Source of the DNA: Bacteroidales bacterium
Lineage (GTDB): Bacteria; Bacteroidota; Bacteroidia; Bacteroidales; GCA-2748055
Assembly (NCBI GenBank): GCA_016936975.1
Contig: JAFGWU010000062.1
Location: forward strand, 1-64,000
Direction: 5' to 3'
DNA length: 64,000 nt
Position 1 is the stretch's first letter; the number at the start of each line of letters is the position of its first letter. A program made the translations under genes and the position numbers. Below are positions 1 through 9,314 of this stretch, in pieces. The notes under the pieces are model-generated. The model did no database searches, was not told the origin of the DNA, and saw only the letters and a program-made list of their open reading frames with translations.

Positions 1-94
1 AAGTGGTATCAATGACCTCCTGAATGGCATCGTCTATAAAAGGTTTAATTTTCATATACTGACCTCTCAGGTCCACCATTTTGATCTCTCTCAT
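1..94 (-). CDS. DegT/DnrJ/EryC1-family aminotransferase, N-terminal fragment
   Basis: Only the first 31 codons lie in the window; the gene continues leftward past base 1. The reading from the ATG at 94 begins MREIKMVDLRGQY and continues with KIKPFIDDAIQEV. This matches the start of PLP-dependent sugar aminotransferases of the DegT/DnrJ/EryC1/StrS family, which supply amino sugars for surface polysaccharides. The start could instead be the internal ATG five codons on (MVDLRGQY), which resembles the usual family start. The lysine that binds PLP lies outside the window, so activity cannot be judged. The gene is divergent from the HU/SPOR gene. Confidence 0.72.
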   Translation of the reverse strand, partial: MREIKMVDLRGQYMKIKPFIDDAIQEVIDTT

Positions 95-203
95 AAATTA
101 CCGGAATTTCAGAAACAGGTTACGAAGATAATAAAAATGCACGGGTTGATAACTTCGTTTTGAAATAGTTGATGGAGGTATTACTTTTAAAACCTAATTC
201 GAC

Positions 204-211
204 TATTTTTG
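204..211 (+). promoter_or_regulatory. -7 promoter box for the HU/SPOR gene
   Basis: TATTTTTG matches the Bacteroidota -7 consensus TAnnTTTG. No convincing TTG was found about 19 bases upstream, so only the -7 half is supported. If it is used, transcription would begin near 216-220. That falls after the TTG codon at 209 and favours the GTG at 233 as the true start. Confidence 0.45.
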
Positions 212-232
212 CATACCAAACAGACAATTCCG

Positions 233-1225
233 GTGAAAATAGGAAGTTATATCAAACAGATACTTCTTGATCAAGAAAAGGTCATTCTTCCAGGCTTCGG
301 GAATCTGGTTCTTAAAGAGAGTGATCGGGAATTACCCGGTTCTGGGGGCAAAATTTCTCCGCCGGGTTTGTTTATTCATTTTGATGGAACATACAGTAAG
401 GATGATGAAAAATTAGCTGCCCTTTTTGCTTCCGGGGAGAACATAGAAGAAGAAGAAGCCAAACAACAGGTTCTTGAGTTCATAGATGAAATAAGGTTTG
501 CTCTGGACAAAGGGGAAAAATTCACAATTCCAGGGGTAGGCCTCTTTTTCAAAGATGAGGATCAGCGAATTCGCTTTGATATCGATAAGGACTGGATTTT
601 TGATCCTGATATGTACGGCCTGGATCCCATAGAATTGCTGGAATTGGAAGAGGAGTCCGAAGAGAACCTTGAAAATAAAACTGTTCAGGAGGTTTATCAA
701 GAAAATATTGTTCAGGGTGATACAAGAAAAAGGGGGCATAAGTGGCGGATCATATGGATCGTGGCTGCATCCCTGCTTCTTATTCTGGTAGTATTAATGA
801 TGATTCCCGTGGATGAGGAAGGCAGGGTTGGTGTACGGATTGGCCGGGAAGGGATCATCATAAAAAAACCAGACAGGGAACAGCTGTCAACCGAAACCGT
901 TCAGGAAACGGTTAAAGAGGATAATCTTACTGTATCACCGGAAGGGAATAAAGATAACGAGGAAATGCAGGACGAGCCGATTGAGGAGGCGGTGGCTGCA
1001 AAAAAATATTTCATCATTGCCGGAAGTTTCAACAGGCTTCAGAATGCCAGTGATCTTCAGGACCAGTTAAGGGCTGAAGGCTATCCCTCAGAAATCATTA
1101 TTACAGAGAATAGGCTATACAGGGTGAGTCTTTACGGATATTCCACAAAAAGAGAAGCCCTTGAGCAGTGGCAGAGGATTATTAAAGATAAACGATTTGA
1201 AAATTCCTGGGTTCTATCAAACTGA
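233..1225 (+). CDS. HU-CCDC81 / SPOR domain membrane protein
   Basis: A 330-residue protein with two HU-like CCDC81 modules (about residues 1-60 and 65-125; VILPGFGNLV and FTIPGVGLFF mark their beta strands). An acidic linker follows, then one transmembrane helix (about 173-193), a low-complexity periplasmic linker and a C-terminal SPOR domain (about 258-328, starting KKYFIIAGSF). This architecture is standard in Bacteroidota. SPOR domains bind peptidoglycan stripped of stem peptides at division sites, and the HU part would face the cytoplasm. The GTG at 233 was preferred because the reading KIGSYIKQIL fits the family start and because TAnnTTTG at 204-211 overlaps the alternative TTG at 209. 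The gene ends 2 bp from the convergent metG. Confidence 0.85.
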   Translation: MKIGSYIKQILLDQEKVILPGFGNLVLKESDRELPGSGGKISPPGLFIHFDGTYSKDDEKLAALFASGENIEEEEAKQQVLEFIDEIRFALDKGEKFTIPGVGLFFKDEDQRIRFDIDKDWIFDPDMYGLDPIELLELEEESEENLENKTVQEVYQENIVQGDTRKRGHKWRIIWIVAASLLLILVVLMMIPVDEEGRVGVRIGREGIIIKKPDREQLSTETVQETVKEDNLTVSPEGNKDNEEMQDEPIEEAVAAKKYFIIAGSFNRLQNASDLQDQLRAEGYPSEIIITENRLYRVSLYGYSTKREALEQWQRIIKDKRFENSWVLSN

Positions 1226-1227
1226 GA

Positions 1228-3261
1228 TTAATTTATCTCCGCCCCATTGACTGCCTCATCGGCAGGAGTAACAAAATGAAGTGTCCCATCGGGATTTTCA
1301 GACAGTAAAATCATACCCTGCGATTCAATTCCTTTAATTTTTCTGGCAGCGAGATTGGTCAGGACACATACTTTACGGCCTATCAAACTGGCGGGATCAT
1401 AATATTCAGCAATGCCCGATACGATTGTGCGCTTGTCCATGCCGGTATCGACCTGCATTTTGATAAGCTTTTTGGTCTTGGGTACTTTTTCTGCATGGAT
1501 AATGGTTGCGGTTCGCATATCCATTTTTGAAAAATCTTCAAAAGAAATTTCCGGCTTTTGTTCCTTCACAGGTTCCTCTTTCAGGTGATTTTTTCTTGTT
1601 ATTAAAAGTTTATCTTTCTGGGCACGAATTTGTTCATCCTCTATTTTTTCGAAAAGCAATCCAGCATTATGAATCTGATGCCCGGCCTTGAGCAGTTCAT
1701 GGCTACCCAGAAGATCCCAGCTGATTTCATTAAAAGAGATGAAATTCCTCAATTTTTCCATTGAAAAAGGCAGAAAGGGATCCATAAGAATGGATAGGTT
1801 TGCAGTGATCTGAAGTGAAATGTTTAGAATTGTTTTTACCCGCGCTTCATCCGTCTTGATCAGTTTCCACGGTTCGGTATCGGCAAGATATTTATTCCCG
1901 AGCCTTGCAAGATCCATGGTCAGTTTAACGGCTTCCCTGAAGCGGAAATTTTCAAGGCTATCCGTTACTCTGGAAGCAATATTCCGGATTTCGTCGAGTA
2001 CTTCTGAATCGGTTTTCAGCAAATCGGAAATTTCCGGAACGCATCCTTTAAAGTAATTATGAGTGAGGACAATGGTTCGATTTACAAAATTACCGAGAAT
2101 GGCAACCAGTTCATTGTTGTTTCTGTTCTGAAAATCGTTCCAGGTAAAGTCGTTATCTTTTGATTCGGGAGCATTGGCACAGAGAACATATCGCAGGACA
2201 TCCTGTTTCCCCGGGAAGTCCTCAAGATACTCATGCAGCCAGACGGCCCAGTTCCTTGAGGTGCTTATTTTTTCATTTTCAAGGTTGAGAAATTCATTTG
2301 CGGGTATATTATCGGGAAGAATGTAACTTCCTTCGGCTTTTAACATGCAGGGGAAAATGATGCAATGGAATACGATATTATCTTTGCCGATAAAGTGAAT
2401 CATCCTGGTAGATTCATCCTTCCAGTATTTTTCCCATTTCCCGGTCAGTTCTTTTGTGGCGGAGATATAACCAATGGGTGCATCAAACCATACATACAAG
2501 ACTTTTCCTTCAGCTCCTTCAACGGGGACCGGAACGCCCCAGTCAAGATCCCTGCTTACGGCCCGGGGTTGTAAACCCTGGTCAAGCCAGGATTTACATT
2601 GGCCAAAAACATTTGGTTTCCACTCCTTGTGATCCTCGAGGATCCACTTTCTCAACCACTTTTCGTACCGGTCAAGTGGCAGATACCAGTGTGTAGTCTC
2701 CTTCAGAACCGGTTTATTTCCGCTTATTGTAGATACGGGGTCAATAAGTTCCTGGGGGCTGAGAGAGGATCCGCACTGTTCGCACTGATCCCCATAAGCA
2801 TTTCCGTTCCCGCAGTGCGGACAGGTACCGGTTATGTATCGGTCAGCAAGAAATGCATTTGCTTCTTCATCAAAATACTGACGGGTGGTTTTTTCAATAA
2901 AAATCCCTTTTTCATAAAGGATCTTAAAAAACTCCGATGCGGTTTCATAATGAATTTTATTGGAAGTGCGGGAGTAGATATCGAATGTAATGCCGAATTC
3001 TTGAAAAGCCTTTTTATTAACTTCGTGATACCTGTCGACAATATTTTGAGGAGTAACGCCTTCCTGTCTTGCTTTGAGGGTAATCGGCACGCCGTGTTCG
3101 TCGGAACCGCAGATCGAAATTACCTCTTTACCACGCTGGCGGAGATAACGGACATAAATATCGGAAGGGACGTATACGCCGGCCAGGTGACCGATGTGTA
3201 TGGGACCGTTTGCATAAGGCAGGGCAGAAGTAATCAGATATCTTGTAAAATTTTTCTTCAT
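1228..3261 (-). CDS. metG: methionyl-tRNA synthetase
   Basis: Charges tRNA-Met with methionine using ATP. The class I catalytic core has HIGH at residues 22-25, a four-cysteine zinc knuckle (about 147, 150, 160, 163) and a KMSKS loop in the variant form KISTS (about 331-335). A helical anticodon-binding domain follows, then a C-terminal OB-fold tRNA-binding domain (about 575-677, [14 protein letters not shown]) like the dimerising tail of E. coli MetG. The open frame extends 15 codons further upstream, but the start used ([11 protein letters not shown]) gives the family-typical N-terminus and 677 residues. All catalytic signatures are intact. Confidence 0.97.
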   Translation of the reverse strand: MKKNFTRYLITSALPYANGPIHIGHLAGVYVPSDIYVRYLRQRGKEVISICGSDEHGVPITLKARQEGVTPQNIVDRYHEVNKKAFQEFGITFDIYSRTSNKIHYETASEFFKILYEKGIFIEKTTRQYFDEEANAFLADRYITGTCPHCGNGNAYGDQCEQCGSSLSPQELIDPVSTISGNKPVLKETTHWYLPLDRYEKWLRKWILEDHKEWKPNVFGQCKSWLDQGLQPRAVSRDLDWGVPVPVEGAEGKVLYVWFDAPIGYISATKELTGKWEKYWKDESTRMIHFIGKDNIVFHCIIFPCMLKAEGSYILPDNIPANEFLNLENEKISTSRNWAVWLHEYLEDFPGKQDVLRYVLCANAPESKDNDFTWNDFQNRNNNELVAILGNFVNRTIVLTHNYFKGCVPEISDLLKTDSEVLDEIRNIASRVTDSLENFRFREAVKLTMDLARLGNKYLADTEPWKLIKTDEARVKTILNISLQITANLSILMDPFLPFSMEKLRNFISFNEISWDLLGSHELLKAGHQIHNAGLLFEKIEDEQIRAQKDKLLITRKNHLKEEPVKEQKPEISFEDFSKMDMRTATIIHAEKVPKTKKLIKMQVDTGMDKRTIVSGIAEYYDPASLIGRKVCVLTNLAARKIKGIESQGMILLSENPDGTLHFVTPADEAVNGAEIN

Positions 3262-3379
3262 TTGAAGGAAATGCATTTCATCTATAAATTCCAACAAAGA
3301 TAACATTTATAGGCTAATACAGATAATATCTTTAAAAACCGGAGAACGTTGTTTTTTGTACCTTGCAGAAAAAGTCGCT

Positions 3380-4291
3380 ATGATTACACCACCTGCGGTT
3401 CATCCCGGAGATATAATTGGCATAGTTGCCCCGGCGAGAAGCATTACAGAGCAGGAGCTTACTCCGTTTATCGATTGGGCCCATTTGAACGGTTTTGCAA
3501 TTAAAACGGGCAAATACCTTTTTCAACGGAATCATCAGTTTGCAGGCAATGAGCATCAGCGGCTCAAGGATATTGAGACGATGCTTAAGGATGATGACGT
3601 TAAACTGATAATGGCTGCCAGGGGGGGATATGGATGCGGGCGACTTCTTGAAACAATGAATTTCAATCTTTTTACAGATCATCCCAAGTGGTTTGCAGGT
3701 TTCAGTGATGCAACCGTTTTTCTGTCGGCCATCAACAGGCAGGCAGGAGTTGAGACACTGCATACGTTTATGCCCTTCTCGATGTTTGATCAGGAAAATT
3801 TTAATAGAGCATCATCAGAATCCCTTTTAAGAGCCCTTGCCGGAGATCGATTAAGTTACAGGGTTGCCGTTAACGAATTAAATATAGCCGGACAGGCACA
3901 AGGAGTGCTAACTGGTGGGAATCTATCCGTTCTGTATAGCCTTTCAGGAAGCCCCTTTGAACCGCAATATGAAGGCCGGATTTTATTTCTTGAGGATGTT
4001 GATGAATACCTATATCATATTGACCGGATGATTCTGAATCTTGAATTGAGAGGGATTTTTAAGCAGATCGCAGGATTAATCGTTGGTTCTTTTCATCAGA
4101 TGAATGATAATACGGTTCCATTCGGAAAAAATGCCTTTCAAATTATTGCAGAAAGAGCCGCTAAATATAATGTACCAACACTTTTCGGATTCCCGGCAGG
4201 GCATGAGAAATTTAATCACACGCTGATAATCGGCCGGGAAGTCACATTAACTATCAGGAGAGATTATGCGAAGCTTGATTTTTCCGGTTAA
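3380..4291 (+). CDS. ldcA: LD-carboxypeptidase (MccF/LdcA family)
   Basis: A 303-residue S66-family serine peptidase. Family members cleave the L,D bond of tetrapeptide stems in cytoplasmic muropeptide recycling, or self-immunity substrates in the MccF branch. The N-terminal segment DIIGIVAPAR is the typical first strand. The nucleophile is Ser109 in GFSD, the glutamate is in FLEDVDEY, and the histidine is in the C-terminal PAGHEKFNH. The ATG at 3380 was chosen over an upstream in-frame codon because family proteins start a few residues before the Pro-Gly-Asp strand. yraN follows after 9 bp, so the two are probably cotranscribed. Confidence 0.9.
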   Translation: MITPPAVHPGDIIGIVAPARSITEQELTPFIDWAHLNGFAIKTGKYLFQRNHQFAGNEHQRLKDIETMLKDDDVKLIMAARGGYGCGRLLETMNFNLFTDHPKWFAGFSDATVFLSAINRQAGVETLHTFMPFSMFDQENFNRASSESLLRALAGDRLSYRVAVNELNIAGQAQGVLTGGNLSVLYSLSGSPFEPQYEGRILFLEDVDEYLYHIDRMILNLELRGIFKQIAGLIVGSFHQMNDNTVPFGKNAFQIIAERAAKYNVPTLFGFPAGHEKFNHTLIIGREVTLTIRRDYAKLDFSG

Positions 4292-4300
4292 GTTCGAGAT

Positions 4301-4666
4301 ATGTCACACACTGTTGATTTGGGCAGGCAGGCAGAACGGCTTGCAGAAGCATTTTTGCTATCTAAGGGATACCGGGTTATCCGGACAAACTGGAGGTGCG
4401 GAAAAAAGGAAATCGATATTATCTGCATTCATGAGGGAACGCTGGTTATTGTGGAAGTTAAATCGAGGATTCAAAGCATCCATCCGGTGGCAGGAGAAGT
4501 AGTAGACCTTAAAAAACAGAGGAATATTATCTTTGCTACAGAAGCGTTTCTCCTGAAATACAATATTACATTACCCACACGTTTTGACATCGTTTCCGTG
4601 GTATTCTTTGACTCCGAATTCGACGTTGAGCATATTGAGAATGCTTTTTTTCCCGAGGTTGAGTAA
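4301..4666 (+). CDS. yraN: YraN family endonuclease-like protein (UPF0102)
   Basis: A 121-residue protein of the UPF0102 family, which has a restriction-endonuclease-like fold. The signature is present: LGRQAERLAEAFL, then GYRVIRTNWRC, then the nuclease-like core EIDIIC...LVIVEVKSR (Asp, Glu-x-Lys). The cellular role is not settled; a Holliday-junction-related nuclease function has been suggested. The gene lies 9 bp behind the carboxypeptidase gene and ends 4 bp from a convergent gene. The length is normal and no damage is seen. Confidence 0.9.
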   Translation: MSHTVDLGRQAERLAEAFLLSKGYRVIRTNWRCGKKEIDIICIHEGTLVIVEVKSRIQSIHPVAGEVVDLKKQRNIIFATEAFLLKYNITLPTRFDIVSVVFFDSEFDVEHIENAFFPEVE

Positions 4667-4670
4667 ATAA

Positions 4671-5651
4671 TCAGCCTGACAGGAGATTGCATCCCCTGAT
4701 ATCAGAATGGTCGTACCGTCCTAATATTTCAAATCCTCCATTCGCATAACACTTCCCCAGGTCTGAGGTTTCCAGGAAGCAGCAGGAATAAATATTTGCC
4801 AGGTCAATAATGTTGATGCCCCCGGTCTGTCCATCTTTCACCAGGGAACGGGGATCGTGGGTATCACGGCATATTATTTTCATCCACGGTGGAGGATAAA
4901 ATAGCCCGTTTCCCTTTGAATACGCCTGTGAGAGCATTTCCGTCATACCATATTCAGAGTGGATCTGTTCTAAGTTGAATGCCTGTTTTAGAAGATCATG
5001 AAGTTCTGTCCGGGTTATTTCTGGCCGGCGTCCTTTCATGCCTCCTGTTTCCATAATGATGATGTTGTCGCTTAATGAAGCCGGATATTGAACAGCAAAG
5101 TCAAGCAGCGCAAAGCTTACTCCCAGAAGAAGGGTTGGTACCCCATCTCTTGTCCGTGAGATCAATATGCGGGAAAGGGATGCAAAATCATTCAGATAGA
5201 AGCCACTGTCGGGATGGTTGCTTTTCTTAATAAGATGATTCATCATATAGACCAGGGATGAGTTTCCTCTTTCAAGGTAGGAGGGAAGAAGGGACAGAAT
5301 ACATCTACGGCTGACATTACCGTAAAACAATGAAAAACATCGGGAAATGCTCTCTTCATAAAGGTCGGTGCCGGATAGGTAATGTTTTGAAACCACAGAA
5401 CCTGTTGTACCGCTGCTCTCGAAAATGCAAGCGGGTTCATCAGAACGGGTACGGACCACATGGGTCCTAAAGAAATCCACCGGTAAGAAAGGAATATCAG
5501 AGATTGAGGTGACTCTTAAAGAACTGCAGCCCATCAAAGAAATATATTGTTTATAGACGGGGTTATGCTCCGCCTGGTAATAGAATATTTCCAGGGCAAG
5601 TTCTTGAAATTCCCGCTTACTGCTGATGTTAAAAATCTTTGATTCAAACAT
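4671..5651 (-). CDS. LuxE-like acyl-protein synthetase
   Basis: A 326-residue protein resembling the LuxE/acyl-protein synthetase branch of the adenylate-forming superfamily. A Ser/Thr/Gly ATP-binding loop SSGTTGS lies at residues 79-85, the central motif HSEYGMTEMLSQAY is the family's A5-like element, and ILGRYDHSDIRGC is near the C-terminus. In luminous bacteria LuxE activates fatty acids; no luciferase or reductase genes are here, so the substrate is unknown. In Bacteroidota, standalone homologues are common and uncharacterised. The ATG at 5651 lies about 15 bases beyond a -7 box (TATATTTG); an ATG at 5660 is possible. Divergent from the patatin-like gene. Confidence 0.75.
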   Translation of the reverse strand: MFESKIFNISSKREFQELALEIFYYQAEHNPVYKQYISLMGCSSLRVTSISDIPFLPVDFFRTHVVRTRSDEPACIFESSGTTGSVVSKHYLSGTDLYEESISRCFSLFYGNVSRRCILSLLPSYLERGNSSLVYMMNHLIKKSNHPDSGFYLNDFASLSRILISRTRDGVPTLLLGVSFALLDFAVQYPASLSDNIIIMETGGMKGRRPEITRTELHDLLKQAFNLEQIHSEYGMTEMLSQAYSKGNGLFYPPPWMKIICRDTHDPRSLVKDGQTGGINIIDLANIYSCCFLETSDLGKCYANGGFEILGRYDHSDIRGCNLLSG

Positions 5652-5665
5652 GGGCCGCATATATA

Positions 5666-5673
5666 CAAATATA
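5666..5673 (-). promoter_or_regulatory. -7 promoter box for the LuxE-like gene
   Basis: On the minus strand TATATTTG matches TAnnTTTG, ending 14 bases before the ATG at 5651. The implied start of transcription gives a very short leader, normal in this phylum. No clear -33 element was identified. Confidence 0.5.
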
Positions 5674-5744
5674 TGAAATGTGTACTGTAAAAAATAGTCA
5701 TAGATGCCGGTCAATTCATTTATTCATTAACTTAACGAACTTAT

Positions 5745-5752
5745 TATTTTTG
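5745..5752 (+). promoter_or_regulatory. -7 promoter box for the patatin-like gene
   Basis: TATTTTTG matches TAnnTTTG and ends 6 bases before the ATG at 5759. It is divergent from the box at 5666-5673, so the two genes share a compact regulatory region of about 100 bp. The -33 partner is not obvious. Confidence 0.45.
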
Positions 5753-5758
5753 CTCATA

Positions 5759-7954
5759 ATGAAGATATCACGGTATAAAAGCATGCTTTTCCTGATCGTG
5801 ATACTTTGTGGGCCGTTATGCGGGCAGGATACGGTATCAAAACGACCGGTTATCGGACTTGTTTTGAGTGGTGGATCGGCGAGAGGTCTTGCACATATTG
5901 GCGTGCTCAAGGTTCTGGAATCAGAAGGAATCTATCCGGATGTTATCACGGGTACCAGTATGGGGGGTATCATCGGAGGAATGTATGCAATAGGCTATTC
6001 TCCTGATGAAATAGATTCCATATTAAATACAATAACCTGGGCAGAATTATTCAATGATAAAATCTTATTGAACAGGGTAGCTATGACTGAAAAGCATGAT
6101 TATGGAAATAACATGCTATATATGCAATTTGATCGGGATCATAAGCCTTCTTTTCCACTGGCTATCATCCAGGGACAGCATATAACTGAAAAACTGGGAG
6201 AACTGACATGGCATGCGGCGGGGATCGATAATTTCGATAGTCTATGGGTACCTTACCGGACAACTGCTGTGGATCTGGTTCATTCAGAATTACACTATTT
6301 TTCCGGTGGAGATATAAAAACGGCTATTCGTTCGACCCTTGCCATTCCATCCATTTTTGGTCCTGTTATACTGGATTCCATGTTGTTTGTTGATGGTGGA
6401 GTGATGTGCAGTTTCCCATTAGAAGAAGCTAAAAGACTGGGTGCGGAATACACCATTGGGGTTTACACCAGTTATAACGAAAAAATCAAAGCAGGTGATA
6501 TTTATTCCCTGATCGGAGTGATTTCAAGATCTGCTTTTATAACAGGTGTAAGCAATACACGAATGCAGCTTGAAGAAGTTGATTTATTAATCAGGCCGGA
6601 TTTAAAGAATTATGGTCCTGAAAGTTTTGCCTGGGGAATTGAAATAATGAACATCGGGGAAAAAGCCGCATTGAATCAAATAGACACCATAAAAAAGCTG
6701 GGAGCTTACCTTGAGCGGTTTCCGGAACCTCAAAGGAAGGAAATACCCAGGATAGATTCTTTTTATGTTACACGTGTTGGTACCGAGGGTAACAACCTGA
6801 TTAAAGAAAATTACATTATTGCCTGGTCCGGTATAAAAGAGGGCAACTGGGTGAAATACCGGGATGTAGAGAAGGCCATAACAACTATTTACAGTACACT
6901 CGATTTTGAAAGTGTGGATTATGTTTTAAAAAGAACAGATGAAGGTTATGCGCTAATTTTCAGGGTTAAGGAAATGAAGCCGGGCTTGCTGGGTCTTGGT
7001 GCACATTATGATAATGATTTTAGCACCGGAATCGTTGTGACTGCACTTTACAGGAATTTATTGTTTTCTGCAGACCGGATTTTTGCTGGTGTCAATATCT
7101 CCCAGAATTCTCAGATGAGAGTGGATTACAACCTTTATATCGGGCGTAAAAAGAGGAACTTTGCGACTTTGAAATTCTATGCTGAAAACAGTAACCTTCC
7201 ACACTATTTTGTTATTGACACCCTTTCGGCATTAAACGGTAAAATCAGGCAAAGTCTGTGGAATGCTCACATTAGCTTTGGGAGGATGATTGGCCAGAAT
7301 TTGGCTTTCAGCATCAAAGGGAATTATGAATGGTCGGAATACAGATTCATTGAAGGCCTGGAAGAGTGGTACGGAATAAAACGCATCAGAGAGGGGGCAT
7401 TCAGGACACGATGTGCTTTTAATTTGAATACAATGGGCAGGGCTTATTTTCCGGAGGAGGGCATTAAGTTTGATGCAACAGCCGATTTCGTAACAGCTGG
7501 GTTGGATAATTATTTTAAAATCTCTGGCAGCTACGATCATTTGGTCCGGCTCCACCGTTTTTTTTCGGCAGGGGTTCAGGCCAGGGGAGGGTTAATCACC
7601 GGGCCTCCTTTGCTTTATGACCGGTTTTATATCGGGGGAGATCATTTTATACCAAGGACCAATATGGTAAGCCTGATGGGATGGAATGTTTATGAACTGA
7701 ATACAGAAGATTTCATCAGTTTTGGACTGACTCTGCAGTTTAATATAAAGGCCGATTTTTATTTAAATTGTATTGGCAATATGATTTACATGAATCGTGC
7801 AACGGTTTCAGGAGATTATGCCAGCAACAATTTATATGGATTTGGAATATCCTTTGGATACCGTTCCATTATTGGCCCTATAAAACTGTCTGTCTACTCG
7901 AACAGCGATGAACCCGGGCTAAATTATTTTTTCAATTTCAGTTATCCCTTCTGA
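5759..7954 (+). CDS. patatin-like phospholipase with POTRA and beta-barrel (outer membrane)
   Basis: A 731-residue protein with a signal peptide (about 1-22). The patatin domain (about 28-300) carries the oxyanion glycines GGSARG (39-43), nucleophile Ser67 in GTSMG and catalytic Asp212 in VDGG, so the Ser-Asp dyad is complete. A POTRA-like segment (about 345-420) and a BamA/Omp85-type barrel of alternating strands to the C-terminal aromatic-rich SYPF follow. The arrangement equals the PlpD-like type Vd autotransporters and the Bacteroidota patatin-barrel proteins, in which a lipase is attached to an outer membrane barrel. The start was taken at the ATG preceding the signal sequence, just after a -7 box. 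Its 3' end meets pgk tail to tail with 1 bp between. Confidence 0.88.
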   Translation: MKISRYKSMLFLIVILCGPLCGQDTVSKRPVIGLVLSGGSARGLAHIGVLKVLESEGIYPDVITGTSMGGIIGGMYAIGYSPDEIDSILNTITWAELFNDKILLNRVAMTEKHDYGNNMLYMQFDRDHKPSFPLAIIQGQHITEKLGELTWHAAGIDNFDSLWVPYRTTAVDLVHSELHYFSGGDIKTAIRSTLAIPSIFGPVILDSMLFVDGGVMCSFPLEEAKRLGAEYTIGVYTSYNEKIKAGDIYSLIGVISRSAFITGVSNTRMQLEEVDLLIRPDLKNYGPESFAWGIEIMNIGEKAALNQIDTIKKLGAYLERFPEPQRKEIPRIDSFYVTRVGTEGNNLIKENYIIAWSGIKEGNWVKYRDVEKAITTIYSTLDFESVDYVLKRTDEGYALIFRVKEMKPGLLGLGAHYDNDFSTGIVVTALYRNLLFSADRIFAGVNISQNSQMRVDYNLYIGRKKRNFATLKFYAENSNLPHYFVIDTLSALNGKIRQSLWNAHISFGRMIGQNLAFSIKGNYEWSEYRFIEGLEEWYGIKRIREGAFRTRCAFNLNTMGRAYFPEEGIKFDATADFVTAGLDNYFKISGSYDHLVRLHRFFSAGVQARGGLITGPPLLYDRFYIGGDHFIPRTNMVSLMGWNVYELNTEDFISFGLTLQFNIKADFYLNCIGNMIYMNRATVSGDYASNNLYGFGISFGYRSIIGPIKLSVYSNSDEPGLNYFFNFSYPF

Positions 7955-7955
7955 T

Positions 7956-9173
7956 TCAGCCATTAATGGCCTTGATTCCCGGCAGCACTTTGCCCTCAAT
8001 ATATTCAAGCATGGCACCACCGCCGGTTGATACGTAACTGATTTTGTCTGCCAGTCCGAATTTATTAACAGCAGCGACAGAGTCTCCTCCACCGACAAGG
8101 CTGAATGCCCCTTTTTCAGTTGACTCGGCAATTATTTTTGCAATACTCACTGTACCATTCTGGAATTTCGGCATTTCGAAGACACCCATAGGTCCGTTCC
8201 ATAGTATGGTTTTTGATTCCAGTATGACTTTTCTGAAAAGAGATATGGATTCCTCTCCTATATCCAACCCCATGTATCCCGGTTTCCCGTTATCAATATC
8301 AGTAACCAATGTTGCAGCGGTGTTTTCGAATTTATCTGCCAGTACCTGGTCGACGGGAAGCAAAAGGTTTACTCCTTTTTCCCTGGCTTTTTCAATCAGT
8401 TCCAGTGCAATATCAAGCTTATCCTCTTCACAGAGGGAGTTGCCGATTTGTCCGCCTCTTGCCTTGATGAAGGTATAAGTCATCCCTCCTCCTATAATAA
8501 GGTTATCCACCTTATCAAGAAGGTTGTCTATCACCTGAATTTTATCGGATACCTTGGCACCCCCCATAATTGCAGTAAAAGGTTTTTCTGATTGGAGAAG
8601 TACCCTGTCCATAGCTTCAAGTTCCTTATTAATAAGATACCCGAACATTTTATGATCATCATCAAAGAAATCTGCTATGACTGCAGTTGACGCATGAGCA
8701 CGGTGGGCCGTTCCAAAGGCGTCATTAACATATACATCTGCATATCCGGACAGTTTACGGGCAAAATTTCTGGTTGCTTCCTGTTCATCTACAGTTTTAA
8801 TTTTATCCTCAGCCGAATGAAATCTGAGATTCTCCAGGAGCAATACCTCTCCGGGTTGAAGGGTTGAAGAAAGTTTTTTTGCATCTTCTCCAATGCAATC
8901 ATTTGCAAACCTGACCGTTTTACCGAGATGGGCAGATAAAACAGGAATGACGTGTTTCAGGGAAAATTTTTCCTCAGGTCCCGATTTTGGACGTCCGAGA
9001 TGGGACATTAGTATGGCCGAGCCACCGTCACTCAGGATTTTTTGAATGGTCGGCAGGGCCCCCCTTATGCGGGTATCATCGGTTACCTCAAAGTTTTCAT
9101 TAAGAGGAACGTTAAAATCCACTCTTATTATTGCTTTCTTACCGGCAAAATTGTAATTGTCAATAGTTTGCAT
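7956..9173 (-). CDS. pgk: phosphoglycerate kinase
   Basis: Glycolytic enzyme transferring phosphate from 1,3-bisphosphoglycerate to ADP. The protein has 405 residues. The N-terminal substrate-binding motif RVDFNVPL, the SHLGRP loop, the arginine-bearing MFGYLINKE region and the C-terminal nucleotide-binding [11 protein letters not shown] with GGGAMLEY are all present. The ATG at 9173 (MQTIDNYNF) was chosen; the frame stays open for 46 more codons upstream, but that segment does not resemble PGK and contains the promoter. A -7 box lies about 45 bases before the start. Confidence 0.97.
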   Translation of the reverse strand: MQTIDNYNFAGKKAIIRVDFNVPLNENFEVTDDTRIRGALPTIQKILSDGGSAILMSHLGRPKSGPEEKFSLKHVIPVLSAHLGKTVRFANDCIGEDAKKLSSTLQPGEVLLLENLRFHSAEDKIKTVDEQEATRNFARKLSGYADVYVNDAFGTAHRAHASTAVIADFFDDDHKMFGYLINKELEAMDRVLLQSEKPFTAIMGGAKVSDKIQVIDNLLDKVDNLIIGGGMTYTFIKARGGQIGNSLCEEDKLDIALELIEKAREKGVNLLLPVDQVLADKFENTAATLVTDIDNGKPGYMGLDIGEESISLFRKVILESKTILWNGPMGVFEMPKFQNGTVSIAKIIAESTEKGAFSLVGGGDSVAAVNKFGLADKISYVSTGGGAMLEYIEGKVLPGIKAING

Positions 9174-9217
9174 CTTTTTAATTTTAATGTGAAACGATGA
9201 GAGACTACACAGAAGGT

Positions 9218-9225
9218 CAAAGGTA
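9218..9225 (-). promoter_or_regulatory. -7 promoter box for pgk
   Basis: Minus-strand TACCTTTG is an exact TAnnTTTG match. It implies a leader of about 35-40 bases before the pgk ATG. The region is shared with the divergent holB promoter. Confidence 0.5.
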
Positions 9226-9287
9226 ATAAAGAAAATATTAATAGCGAAGCACGGGCGGACGATGAAATCATAATTGTCATTTTTAGT

Positions 9288-9295
9288 TACATTTG
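9288..9295 (+). promoter_or_regulatory. -7 promoter box for holB
   Basis: TACATTTG is an exact match to TAnnTTTG, placed 19 bases before the holB ATG. A TTG occurs upstream at 9274 but with too short a spacer (11 bases), so the -33 element is unassigned. Confidence 0.45.
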
Positions 9296-9314
9296 CAGGT
9301 ACGGAAATCAAATC

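Noticed and set aside
2205-2280. KISTS in MetG as a damaged KMSKS motif
   Set aside because: The variant still keeps the Lys-x-Ser-x-Ser spacing, and the rest of the enzyme is intact; such variants occur in functional MetRS.
2599-3303. Rightward 234-codon ORF
   Set aside because: It is antisense to metG and does not resemble a protein family.
4671-5651. Part of a luciferase operon
   Set aside because: No luxA, luxB, luxC or luxD homologue is next to it.
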